Below, piece after piece: positions 18,038-26,822 of a DNA stretch of 37,536 nt. Made by a program: the position numbers and the translations under genes. The notes under the pieces were generated by a model, which was given only the letters and a program-made list of their open reading frames with translations, was not told where the DNA came from and searched no databases. How positions within the stretch are numbered: the stretch's first letter is position 1; each line of letters opens with the position of its first letter. The stretch is from Planctomycetota bacterium (lineage in GTDB: Bacteria; Planctomycetota; SZUA-567): NCBI GenBank assembly GCA_031289115.1, contig JAITQC010000171.1, positions 1-37,536 of the forward strand. The letters are read 5' to 3'.

Positions 18038-18987
18038 CCCTGCTTCTTCTTCTCGCCCTGGCCACGGGTAGCCAGGCCAGTGGCGCTGGCCTACTTTCCC
18101 GCTTCCGCGGCAACACCACCGCCTCCTCCGGCATGTTTCCCGATTCCGGGTCAGTCCCACAGCTCGAATTAACCGGCCGGATACTGACTTACCGCGGCAA
18201 CACTTTCACCGACACCTACGGCACCACCGCCAACATCTATCTGGTCTACGGCTTCACCGGCCTAAAATCCGCCACCTACAACTATGGCGGCCCTGACCGG
18301 CCACTGGTGATTGAGATAGCCGCCATGACCACTCCCGACGCCGCCGCCGGGATTTTCCACCACCACACGGTGAAGGTGCTGCAAAACCAGGCGGAAGATG
18401 TGGCGGTGGGTACGGAAGGAGCGCTAGACACCCCTCGGGGTGGCCGCACCCTGTATTTCTACAAAAGCAACCTTTTTGTGAAGATTATCTACAGCGGCAA
18501 GACCCCTATTCCCGACCTGCTGCCAGTGGCGCAGGCGGTGAACCAGCGGATAGGGGGAAGTGGCGGGCAAAAACCCCAGGGATTCAACTACATCGACATC
18601 CCAGGAGTTGACCTGAAGACCGTGTCAGTCACTCCCGGCAACTGTTTCCAGATCCAGGAACTGCCGCCAGCCGTGTGGGCAAGCGCCCCCGGCGGGGGTA
18701 GCACCGCCTCTGACCTCTTCATCATCACGCGGGGAAGCCGCCGCGAGGCGGCGCGAGTAGCCAGGGATTATTCCGCCTATGTAAGGCTGGTGGGACAGAA
18801 TTACGACGAGTACCGGGTGGGCAAGCAAACTTTTTGGCGGGGGGTAGACCCACAGCAGGGACGGGTGGTTTTCACCAGTTACCGCTCGGTGATGATTATC
18901 GCCGCCCGACCCGACGGCTTTGACAAGGGCGAGGAGTTGATAAAGGCGGTGATGCGTAAGATTGACGCGGTGGACGGGGTGAAATAA
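18010..18987 (+). CDS. Secreted DUF6599-like protein
   Basis: Signal peptide LLTLLLLLALATGSQASG; ILTYRGNTFTDTYGTTANIYLVYGFTGLKSATYNYGG...LVIEIAAMTTPDAAAGIFHHHTV resembles DUF6599. Overlaps the TPR gene end by 28 bp; GGAGG precedes the ATG. Confidence 0.65.
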   Translation: MPRATHPLLTLLLLLALATGSQASGAGLLSRFRGNTTASSGMFPDSGSVPQLELTGRILTYRGNTFTDTYGTTANIYLVYGFTGLKSATYNYGGPDRPLVIEIAAMTTPDAAAGIFHHHTVKVLQNQAEDVAVGTEGALDTPRGGRTLYFYKSNLFVKIIYSGKTPIPDLLPVAQAVNQRIGGSGGQKPQGFNYIDIPGVDLKTVSVTPGNCFQIQELPPAVWASAPGGGSTASDLFIITRGSRREAARVARDYSAYVRLVGQNYDEYRVGKQTFWRGVDPQQGRVVFTSYRSVMIIAARPDGFDKGEELIKAVMRKIDAVDGVK

Positions 18988-19005
18988 AGCGCCGCTTTCC
19001 CGGGT

Positions 19006-19830
19006 TCAGACCTGGCAGCGGGGGCAGAAGAAAGTGGAGCGTCCACCCTGGCGGATAATTTCCACCTCTCCGTCGCAGGCGGGACAGGATTCACCGCCTC
19101 GCCCGTAGACCTGTAGAGAACGCTGGAACCCTCCCTCCCTTCCGTCCACCCGGCGATAGTTGCGAATGCTACTGCCACCGCTTTGGATAGCCTGGCGGAG
19201 GATTTTCCGGATAGCCGCCACCAGCCGGCGCCACTCTGCCGAAGACAAGTCCTTCGCCAGCCGCCGCGGATCAATGCGGGAGCGGAAAAGCGCCTCGCTG
19301 GCGTAAATGTTACCCACTCCCACCACTGTCGCTTGGTCCATAATGAAGGTTTTCACCGGAGTACGCCGCCCCACCGCCCGGGCCTCCAGGACACTGGCCC
19401 GAAAGGCAGGATCAAGGGGTTCTGGTCCTAAACGGGCGAGTTCCGGCGGCCAACGCTCCTGCCCCTCCAACCCGACTGGCTTAAGGAAGCCGAAACGCCG
19501 GGGATCGGCGTAGCGCAGTTCTTCGCCGTCAGCAAGGGTCAGGACGATCCGGTCGTGCTTACCCACCTCCACTCCCGGTTTCTCCAGCCGGAAAGAACCA
19601 GTCATGCCGAGGTGTGCCAATAACCCGCCCGCCGCCGCGCATTCAATAACAATGTATTTCGCCCGCCGCCGCACTCCGACAATGCGCCGTCCCAGCACCA
19701 GGCGTTTTGTTTCCTCTTGGGAAAAGGGTAGCCGCACCCGTCCGAGTTCACGGGCGGCGACAAAAACCCGTCCCGCCAGGGCCTGGTCCAAGGCCCGCAC
19801 CACCGTTTCCACCTCCGGCAATTCCGGCAT
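19006..19830 (-). CDS. mutM: Formamidopyrimidine-DNA glycosylase (Fpg/MutM)
   Basis: MPELPEVETVVRALDQAL N-terminus; ...VGNIYASEALFRSRIDPRR...; GGSSIRNYRRVDGREGGFQRSLQVYGRGGESCPACDGEV...TFFCPRCQV zinc finger. Start moved to 19830 from the ORF-track 19869. Confidence 0.95.
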   Translation of the reverse strand: MPELPEVETVVRALDQALAGRVFVAARELGRVRLPFSQEETKRLVLGRRIVGVRRRAKYIVIECAAAGGLLAHLGMTGSFRLEKPGVEVGKHDRIVLTLADGEELRYADPRRFGFLKPVGLEGQERWPPELARLGPEPLDPAFRASVLEARAVGRRTPVKTFIMDQATVVGVGNIYASEALFRSRIDPRRLAKDLSSAEWRRLVAAIRKILRQAIQSGGSSIRNYRRVDGREGGFQRSLQVYGRGGESCPACDGEVEIIRQGGRSTFFCPRCQV

Positions 19831-19967
19831 GCCGCCATCCTTTCCTGGCCCGCACTCCCTCTGGTCCACCGACTATTCGACGCCATTCCACCCCTCCTGG
19901 CAACCGGAAAACCCTCAGTGTTTCCGGTCGCCCTAAAGCCACAGCGGGCGAGGAGAGCGGAAAATCC

Positions 19968-19997
19968 TTGAGCCCGGGGTTGTTCTGGGCTTATAAT
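19968..19997 (+). promoter_or_regulatory. sigma70-type promoter for glgA
   Basis: TTGAGC (19968-19973), 18-nt spacer, TATAAT (19992-19997), 45 nt upstream of the glgA ATG. Confidence 0.55.
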
Positions 19998-20041
19998 GAA
20001 CAGGCTACCCATTTGGTTTAAAAAGGAGGCGAGAACCACCG

Positions 20042-22288
20042 ATGGCGTCAAAAAAAGAACACCAGCGGAAATCCAAGGGGGCCCAAAAAGAAAAACCGCG
20101 AAACAAGCCCTCCCCGATACAACCGATATTTGAACCGGAAATTAATTCTCTTAGCATCGTGGAGCTTGCTTCCGCATCCTCCCCTACGGAGACGGAAGGC
20201 GAAGCGGCTTCCATTCCGGCGGAAAGTTCCACCCCGCCCGCTCCCCAGGCACCCGACGAAACTCCGGTGCCACCGGTGGAGGATTCCCCCGACCCAGCCG
20301 ACGACGCGGCGCCGGTTGACAACCCGACTTCCATTCCGGCGGAAGATTCCACCCCGCCCACTCCTCAGGCACCCGACGAAACTCCGGTGCCACCGGTGGA
20401 GGATTTCCCCGACCCAGCCGACGACGCGGCGCCGGATGACAACCCGCCTTCCATTCCAGCGGAAGATTCCACCCCGCCCGCTCCCCAGGCACCCGACGAA
20501 ACCCCGGTGACGCCGCTGGTGGCGACTGTCTCCGACCCAGCCGAACCGCCCTTCCACCCGGAGGAGACGGAAATACCCGCCTCCCCCTACCAGGAACCGC
20601 CACCCTCCCCAAAAAATCCCGACCCCAGTCCAGAAGGCGCGGGTGAACTGGAGCAGGCAACTTCCTATTGGGAAAAAACCGCCCCTTCCCGACCTGGGAA
20701 ACCGGAGTTGGCAATAACCCCGCCTCCCCCCCCCAGCGCCCCGGTGGAGTGCCAAGAGCCGGCGCCGACGGTTCAGGAAAATCAGGGTGAGTATGCCTTG
20801 CCAAAGGAGAAGCGGTTGTACATTGTGATGATCACCCCGGAAGTGGCGCCCTGCGCCAAAGTTGGGGGTTTGGGGGACGTAGTACAGGGTCTAGGCCGGG
20901 AACTGGAAAAACGCGGCCACAAAGTGGAAATCATCGCCCCCATGTACTCCTGCATGCGTTACGAAACCATAGAGGACCTTCACGAGGTATACGGGGAACT
21001 CTGGTGCCCTCACTACAACCAGTGGCGGTCGGAAAAAGTGTTCCAGGGACGGGTGGGTGGTGGTCTCACAGCCAACTTTATCACCGGTGGCGACTATACC
21101 CAGCGCCCCGCCATCTATGGCTACAACGACGATCTCCAGCGCTTCTCGTATTTCTGCCGCCAGGCCATGGAATTCATGTTCAAGACCAATCGCCGGCCTG
21201 ACATCATCCACTGCCACGACTGGACCACCGGCCTGGTGCCGGCCATCCTCTGGGACATCTACCAGCCGCTCGGCTGGAACAACTCCCGGGTCGTCTACAC
21301 CATCCACAACAACGAGTGCCAAGGTCTCTGCGGCTTCCCGGACAAGCTTCTTGGTCTAGTCGGCTTGAACCACGCCCAATGCCACCGCCCAGACCGCATG
21401 CAGGACGACAAGAACCGCAGCTGCATTAACCTGATGAAAGCGGGGATAATCTATTCCAACTTCACCACGACCGTTAGTCCCAGCTTCGCCAGTGAACTTA
21501 AAACCGTCGCCGGTGGACGCGGCCTAGAGCAAAGCATCAACAAAAACGCCGCCCGGATCGGCGGCATCCTCAACGGCATCGACTACGAAACCTGGAATCC
21601 CCAAACCGACAGCAAGCTGGCGGCCGTCTATTCACATGGCGAGAACTTCTTCGAGAAGTACAAAAACAAGACCGCTCTACGCGAATGGCTCTACCTCTGG
21701 GACGCCTGGAAGCCGATTGTATCGGTGGTCACCCGCCTCACCCACCAGAAGGGGATTGAGCTAATCAAGCGGGCCATCTATTCGACCCTGGAAGAAAAAT
21801 CCCAGTTTGTCCTTCTCGGCAGCGCCCCTGACCCCAAGATCAACAACGAGTTCATGCGCCTGCAGAACGAGTTCAAGGACAACCGCGATGTCAATCTCTA
21901 TATTGGCTACCACGAGGACCTCTCCCGCCTGATTTATGCCGGTAGCGACATTTTCCTCGTCCCCAGCCTGTTTGAACCCTGCGGCCTTACCCAGATGATC
22001 GCCCTGCGTTACGGCACCGTACCGGTGGTGCGGGAAACTGGCGGCCTGAAAGACACCGTTTTCGACCTTGACAATTCAGCCATGGGTCTGGGCGGGGCGA
22101 ACGGCTTCTCCTTCCGCGACCCCACCAACGCCAGCCTGGACTACGGCCTTAAACGGGCCATACGGCTCTGGTTTGACCAACCCGACATATTCAATCAACT
22201 AGCCCGTAACGGCATGCAATGCGACTACTCCTGGCGGCATCCGGCCGTCCATTATGAGAACATCTATAACTATATCCGGGCCGAGTGA
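20042..22288 (+). CDS. glgA: Glycogen/starch synthase (GT5) with a ~255-aa Pro/Glu/Asp-rich N-terminal extension
   Basis: Catalytic part begins RLYIVMITPEVAPCAKVGGLGDVVQGLGRELEKRGHKVEIIAPMY; DIIHCHDWTTGLVPAILW; TVSPSFASEL; GILNGIDYETWNPQTD; SDIFLVPSLFEPCGLTQMIALRYGTVPVVRETGGLKDTV. Confidence 0.92.
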   Translation: MASKKEHQRKSKGAQKEKPRNKPSPIQPIFEPEINSLSIVELASASSPTETEGEAASIPAESSTPPAPQAPDETPVPPVEDSPDPADDAAPVDNPTSIPAEDSTPPTPQAPDETPVPPVEDFPDPADDAAPDDNPPSIPAEDSTPPAPQAPDETPVTPLVATVSDPAEPPFHPEETEIPASPYQEPPPSPKNPDPSPEGAGELEQATSYWEKTAPSRPGKPELAITPPPPPSAPVECQEPAPTVQENQGEYALPKEKRLYIVMITPEVAPCAKVGGLGDVVQGLGRELEKRGHKVEIIAPMYSCMRYETIEDLHEVYGELWCPHYNQWRSEKVFQGRVGGGLTANFITGGDYTQRPAIYGYNDDLQRFSYFCRQAMEFMFKTNRRPDIIHCHDWTTGLVPAILWDIYQPLGWNNSRVVYTIHNNECQGLCGFPDKLLGLVGLNHAQCHRPDRMQDDKNRSCINLMKAGIIYSNFTTTVSPSFASELKTVAGGRGLEQSINKNAARIGGILNGIDYETWNPQTDSKLAAVYSHGENFFEKYKNKTALREWLYLWDAWKPIVSVVTRLTHQKGIELIKRAIYSTLEEKSQFVLLGSAPDPKINNEFMRLQNEFKDNRDVNLYIGYHEDLSRLIYAGSDIFLVPSLFEPCGLTQMIALRYGTVPVVRETGGLKDTVFDLDNSAMGLGGANGFSFRDPTNASLDYGLKRAIRLWFDQPDIFNQLARNGMQCDYSWRHPAVHYENIYNYIRAE
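20211..20512 (+). repeat. In-frame tandem repeat, 120-bp (40-aa) period, about 2.5 copies
   Basis: CCATTCCGGCGGAA... recurs at 20211, 20331 and 20451, exactly 120 bp apart; copies 1 and 2 differ at about 7 positions by eye. Encodes IPAE(S/D)STPP(A/T)PQAPDETPVPPVED(S/F)PDPADDAAP(V/D)DNP(T/P)S. Confidence 0.95.
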
Positions 22289-22291
22289 GCC

Positions 22292-23176
22292 ATGCCGGTT
22301 TTCACCGTCAAAGAGCCAACCCACCTTATCGACTTCCTGAAGGCGTCCCTCCCGGACTGGGGTGCCGGAACCCTGAAGTCCCGCCTGAAGAGTGGGTTGG
22401 TCCAGGTGGGAGGCATGGCGATACGTTCCGGCGCCACCCGTCTGGTTCCCGGCGACCTGGTAGAGGTCCTTCCCCGTCCCCCGGAGGCGGGAGGTTTTTT
22501 CCCCACCCACCTTGGCCCGCCCCCCTTGCCGCTTCTCCACGCCGATCCCGACCTTCTGGCGGTAGACAAACCGCCCGGCCTCCTTTCCGTGGCCTCGGCC
22601 AGGGAAAAGGTGCTGACCGCCATCCGCCTGATGCGGGAGTGGCTAGGTGAACTGGCGCCGGAGGAAGCGGAAAACCTCCACGCCGCCCACCGCCTTGACC
22701 GGGACGCCTCCGGCGTCCTTCTCCTTGCCCGCTCACTGGAGGTTAAACGTGAACTCGCCAGCGCCTGGCACACCTACAGCAAAATCTACCTTGCCCTGGT
22801 GGACGGCCGACCCCGGCAGGAAGAAGGTGAAATAAACTTGCCGCTGTGGGAGGACAAGGGACTTTTCGTGCGGGTGGCGCGTCCGGAAGAGGGTTGGGCC
22901 GCCACTACGCGTTACCGTCTCCTGGCTAGCCGGGGTGGACGCTCCCTTCTGGAGGTGGAGCTGGTGACTGGCCGCAAACACCAAATCCGCGTCCATCTAG
23001 CCCAGCTTGGCTGCCCCATCGTTGGCGACCGGCGCTACGGTTTTTCCCGAGGCACCCGTCTGGCTCTCCACGCCAAAAGCCTCCGGCTCACCCATCCCCG
23101 TTCCGGACGGGAAACCTATATCGAGTCCCCTCCCCCTCCCTTCTTCTCCCGCCACTGGCAACCCCGCCGTCCCTGA
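22292..23176 (+). CDS. RluA-family pseudouridine synthase (with S4-like N-terminus)
   Basis: LLHADPDLLAVDKPPGLLSV...LHAAHRLDRDASGVLLLARS...ELVTGRKHQIRVHLAQLGCPIVGDRRYG: RluA signature HRLDRxxSG. Starts 4 bp after the glgA stop. Confidence 0.92.
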   Translation: MPVFTVKEPTHLIDFLKASLPDWGAGTLKSRLKSGLVQVGGMAIRSGATRLVPGDLVEVLPRPPEAGGFFPTHLGPPPLPLLHADPDLLAVDKPPGLLSVASAREKVLTAIRLMREWLGELAPEEAENLHAAHRLDRDASGVLLLARSLEVKRELASAWHTYSKIYLALVDGRPRQEEGEINLPLWEDKGLFVRVARPEEGWAATTRYRLLASRGGRSLLEVELVTGRKHQIRVHLAQLGCPIVGDRRYGFSRGTRLALHAKSLRLTHPRSGRETYIESPPPPFFSRHWQPRRP

Positions 23177-23204
23177 CTTCTTTCGGCGAAAAAACAGCAC
23201 CCAA

Positions 23205-23234
23205 TAAAAAACCCCGGAGGTCTCCCTCCGGGTT
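23205..23234 (-). terminator. Rho-independent terminator downstream of deoR
   Basis: CCGGAGG-tctc-CCTCCGG stem; on the minus strand followed by TTTTTT (A-run 23206-23211). Confidence 0.75.
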
Positions 23235-23273
23235 ACCAAGGTTACCAGGCGCCGGTTGCTACCAGGATCCCGG

Positions 23274-24041
23274 CTAGTCCGCGATAATAACGTCAATGCC
23301 CCGCGATTCGAAAAGCTCCCGGTACGGGCGGCTTATCCCGGAATCGGTTATCAGGTGATGCACCAATTCAATGCTACCCAGGTTAGCAAAGGCGACGCAA
23401 CCCATCTTGGTGGAGTCAGCCACCAGGAAAACTTCCTTGGCCGCCGTTATCATCGCCCGCTTCATCGGGATGTCAGCCAGTCCCGGGTAGGAGAGGATGC
23501 CGTCTTCGGAAATACCCACCACCGCCAGGAACAACTTGCCTAGAGCGATGCTTTTGTCGAAAAAAGCCGCCGCCTTCTCGCCGGTGACCGAAAGGGTGGG
23601 TTGTTTAAACTCGCCGCCGGTCAGCATCACCTGGGCGTTGAAACAAGAACCCAGGATCAGGGCGATATTGAGGGCCGGGGTTACCACTTTCAGGTCGTTC
23701 ACGCCCTCAAGGTGACGGGCGATTTCGGTAATGGTGGTGCCAGCGTCAAGAATAACCGAGTCGCCGTTACAGATGTATTCCGCCGCCTTTATCCCCAGTA
23801 GCTTTTTCTTGTCCATGTTCTGGCTACGCTGCAGGGAAAGAGTGCGCACTTGGTCGGGTATGGACTTGAGAAACGCCCCGCCGTGCCGGCGCACCACGTG
23901 GCCATCCAACTCCAGACGGTCCAAATCCTGGCGGATAGTGGGTTCGGTCACGGAAAAAAGCGTCTTCAGGTAAGACACTTTCGCCGACCCCTCCTCCTGA
24001 ATCAACTCAAGAATCTTGCGGCGTCTTTGTTCAGCTAACAT
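23274..24041 (-). CDS. DeoR/GlpR-family transcriptional regulator
   Basis: MLAEQRRRKILELIQEEGSAKVSYLKTLFSVTEPTIRQDLDRLELDGHVVRRHGGA HTH; DSVILDAGTTITEIARHL sugar-phosphate sensing domain. Confidence 0.93.
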   Translation of the reverse strand: MLAEQRRRKILELIQEEGSAKVSYLKTLFSVTEPTIRQDLDRLELDGHVVRRHGGAFLKSIPDQVRTLSLQRSQNMDKKKLLGIKAAEYICNGDSVILDAGTTITEIARHLEGVNDLKVVTPALNIALILGSCFNAQVMLTGGEFKQPTLSVTGEKAAAFFDKSIALGKLFLAVVGISEDGILSYPGLADIPMKRAMITAAKEVFLVADSTKMGCVAFANLGSIELVHHLITDSGISRPYRELFESRGIDVIIAD

Positions 24042-24068
24042 ACGGGCGCTTTCACAACAGGTGGGAGG

Positions 24069-24713
24069 CTACTGCAAAAGCAGGCGGATGCCATCAACCA
24101 GGCACTTGAGGATAAGCCAGCAGGAGGTGGCGCCGGCGTCCAGAGTGCCGATGGAGCGCTCCCCTAACCGGCTGGCACGGCCGATACGGGCCTGGAGGTT
24201 CTTGGTGGACTCCCAACCCGCCTTGGCGGCTGCCTCCATGGCGTCCAGGGACGCAGCGAAACCGGCCCCTCCCGCACGGGCCGCCTCGAAAGACTCGCTA
24301 GCCGGGATCAAGGTGTCCATCAAGGTTTTGTCGCCCTTTTTGGCCGACCCCAGGCTCTCCACCCCGGCTTGGGCCGCCTGGAGCATCTTGCCGAACAAGA
24401 CGGCATCCACCTGATCCTGGTCCTTGATGACCTTCGACATCTCGATGAAAAAAGTGCCGTAGATTGGGCCCATTGAGCCCCCGATCTCGGTCAGAAGCAC
24501 CCGCCCCAGCGCTTTCAGGGCTGTCCCAAAATCAAGGTCCGCTATGTTGTTCTGCTCGGCGAAAAGGGTGAATCCCTTGTTCATATTAATGCCATGGTCG
24601 CCATCGCCAATAGCGCCGTCTATTTCACTTAGGTAAACCTTGTTGTCTTGGATGGTCTTGACCAGGTTGGTCGCCAGGACCGCCGCGTCTTTTTTACTGA
24701 ATGATTCCGCCAT
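24069..24713 (-). CDS. dhaL: Dihydroxyacetone-kinase-type subunit DhaL (ATP-binding)
   Basis: IDGAIGDGDHGINMNKGF; GGSMGPIYGTFF; KKGDKTLMDTLIPA; GRASRLGERSIGTLDAGATSC. Confidence 0.9.
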   Translation of the reverse strand: MAESFSKKDAAVLATNLVKTIQDNKVYLSEIDGAIGDGDHGINMNKGFTLFAEQNNIADLDFGTALKALGRVLLTEIGGSMGPIYGTFFIEMSKVIKDQDQVDAVLFGKMLQAAQAGVESLGSAKKGDKTLMDTLIPASESFEAARAGGAGFAASLDAMEAAAKAGWESTKNLQARIGRASRLGERSIGTLDAGATSCWLILKCLVDGIRLLLQ

Positions 24714-24806
24714 GGGGAGAACTCCTTAATCAATCGGGGGGACGGGAACAAAACAGCCAGCGGTGGGGAGTGCCGCCCTCCCCCACCGCCGATCCACTGA
24801 GCGAAG

Positions 24807-25802
24807 TTAGAACTGGGTGAGGCCCATGCAGTCGCAGGGACTGTCAATCAACTGCTTTAGTTCATCGTCAAGTTTCATCACCGTGAGAGTCGCGCCCATC
24901 ATTTCCAGGGAAGTGAAATAGTTTCCGACATAGGGACGGTGGATTTTTATCCCCTTGTCGGCAATGAGACCGGCGATATGGTCGTAAAGGATGTAGAGTT
25001 CCATCACCGGAGTGGCGCCTAGACCGGAAACCAGAACCACCACGGAATCCCCGCTGGCAAAGGGCAGGTCGGGAAGAACGACGTTAACCATCATTTCCGC
25101 CACTTCGTTGGCGCTTTTAAGGTCGGTGACTTTTATACCCGGCTCGCCGTGGTGGCCGATACCCAGTTCCATCTTGCCAGGTTCAATGGCAAAGTTGGGT
25201 TTGCCAACCTCCGGGATAGTGCAAGGGGTGAGACCCACCCCGATAGAACGGGTGTTGTTAATCGCCTTCTGGGCGACGGCGATGACTTGCTCAAGACTGC
25301 CGCCTTGGTTCGCCTTGGCCCCGCCCGCCTTCCACATGAAAATTTCCCCCGCCACTCCCCGGCGTTTTGCCTCATCGCCCTTGGCAGCTGAGGGGACATC
25401 GTCGTTGGCAACCACGGTCTGGACCTTGATACCGTCCTCCTCCGCCATATCCCGCGCCATTTTTACGTTCATGTTGTCGCCGGCGTAGTTGCCGTAAAGA
25501 CAGGCCACCCCGCGGCCACCATCCGCCGCCTTGAAGGCGTCGTAGAAGGATTTGGCGGTGGGCGAGGAGAAGATCTCGCCAATCGCCACCGCGTCTACCA
25601 TGTTTTTCCCCACGTACCCGACAAAGGCGGGCTTGTGTCCGCTGCCGCCACCAGTCACCACCCCGACCCGGTCCTTGACCGGGAAGTTGGATTTAACCAC
25701 TCGCGGATTGCCGGTAGCCTGGACGATGTGGGCGTGGGATTTCAAAAACCCCTTCACCATCTCGTCCACCACCTTGGAAGGATCGTTGATAAACCTCTGC
25801 AT
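24807..25802 (-). CDS. dhaK: Dihydroxyacetone-kinase-type subunit DhaK (ketose-binding)
   Basis: VGVVTGGGSGHKPAFVGYVGKNMVDAVAIGEIFSSP; LYGNYAGDNMNV; ELGIGHHGEPGIKV (covalent-His region); VVVLVSGLGATPVMELYILYD. Confidence 0.9.
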   Translation of the reverse strand: MQRFINDPSKVVDEMVKGFLKSHAHIVQATGNPRVVKSNFPVKDRVGVVTGGGSGHKPAFVGYVGKNMVDAVAIGEIFSSPTAKSFYDAFKAADGGRGVACLYGNYAGDNMNVKMARDMAEEDGIKVQTVVANDDVPSAAKGDEAKRRGVAGEIFMWKAGGAKANQGGSLEQVIAVAQKAINNTRSIGVGLTPCTIPEVGKPNFAIEPGKMELGIGHHGEPGIKVTDLKSANEVAEMMVNVVLPDLPFASGDSVVVLVSGLGATPVMELYILYDHIAGLIADKGIKIHRPYVGNYFTSLEMMGATLTVMKLDDELKQLIDSPCDCMGLTQF

Positions 25803-25871
25803 TGTCGTTCTCCTAGGTTGAAACAGGATACTCGGCCGCCCCTCCCGGTTACCCGGACCAGGCGGCTAGTC

Positions 25872-26645
25872 CTACTGAATGGAATAACCCCCGTCAATGA
25901 CCAGGTTGGCACCAGTCACCAGATTGGCGGCTTCGCTAGCGAGGTACACCGCCGACGCCGCCACTTCCTCCGGATAGCCGAAGCGCCGGGCCGGAATCTT
26001 TTTCTTCATCGCCTCTCCGACCTCTCCGGCCCAGGCTTTCTTGCCTAGCTCAGTAAGAATAACCGTGGGGGAAATGGCGTTGACCTGGATATTAAACTCG
26101 GCCCATTCGCAGGCGAGAATCTTGGTGAGCATGATGATCGCCGCCTTGGAAGAGTTGTAGGCGATGTGCTTGTCCAGGGCTATAACCCCGCCCTGCGAGG
26201 CCATATTGATGATTTTGCCCCGTTTCTGCTGAATCATCTGCCGGCCTACCGCCTGCGCCATGAAGAAGGAGGCGCTAAGGTTTACCGCTATGGTCTTGTT
26301 CCAACCCTCGGCCGACAGATTTTCGGCGTCATCGAGGATAGCGATGCCGGCGCAATTGACCAGAATATCGATCCGGCCGAACTCCTTGACCGCGGCTGTC
26401 ACCATGGGGGGAATCACCCCGTCCTTGGTGATGTCACCCACCTGCACCAAGGCCCGGCGACCGGTCTGCCGGATCTTTTCCGCCACGGTACCGGCGGCGG
26501 CGGCATTCAAGTCCACTGCCACAATGTCCGCTCCCTTGCGGGCAAACATCAGGGATATAGCTTCGCCAATACCGGCACCAGCGCCGGTAACCAAGGCGAT
26601 TTTGTCTTTAAGTGAGAAATTCTCGTCAAAAGGCTGGAAATCCAT
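25872..26645 (-). CDS. SDR-family oxidoreductase (polyol dehydrogenase-like)
   Basis: LKDKIALVTGAGAGIGEAI (TGxxxGIG); NCAG; YNSSKAA (YxxxK); ISPTVILTELGKKAWAGEVGEAMKKKIPARRFGYPEEVAASAVYLASEAANLVTGANLVIDGGYSIQ. ATG at 26645 preferred over ORF-track 26777. Confidence 0.9.
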   Translation of the reverse strand: MDFQPFDENFSLKDKIALVTGAGAGIGEAISLMFARKGADIVAVDLNAAAAGTVAEKIRQTGRRALVQVGDITKDGVIPPMVTAAVKEFGRIDILVNCAGIAILDDAENLSAEGWNKTIAVNLSASFFMAQAVGRQMIQQKRGKIINMASQGGVIALDKHIAYNSSKAAIIMLTKILACEWAEFNIQVNAISPTVILTELGKKAWAGEVGEAMKKKIPARRFGYPEEVAASAVYLASEAANLVTGANLVIDGGYSIQ

Positions 26646-26765
26646 GTTCGCTTCCTCCCATAAACAGGACTCCGCCATGGAGTCCCGGGTTATCCACAAG
26701 CAGAAAAACCGTGAAGCCCCCCGGACCAAAGTACACAGAGTCGACTGGCGGGAGTGGCAACAACA

Positions 26766-26810
26766 GGGTGGCACCAAAATGCCACCCGGGCGGGCATACC
26801 CGCCCGGGTG
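26766..26810 (-). terminator. Two overlapping, mutually exclusive hairpins between the substrate-binding-protein gene and the SDR gene
   Basis: GGGTGGCA-ccaaaa-TGCCACCC (26766-26787) and CACCCGGGCGGG-cata-CCCGCCCGGGTG (26783-26810), both perfect, sharing 5 nt. On the minus strand the 12-bp stem is followed by GCATTTTGG. Confidence 0.6.
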
Positions 26811-26822
26811 GAGAGGAAAAAA

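Noticed and set aside
20048-20804. Minus-strand ORFs (235 and 206 aa) opposite the glgA N-terminus
   Set aside because: Low-complexity Gly/Arg-rich antisense shadows of the Pro-rich repeat; no start context and no recognisable domain.
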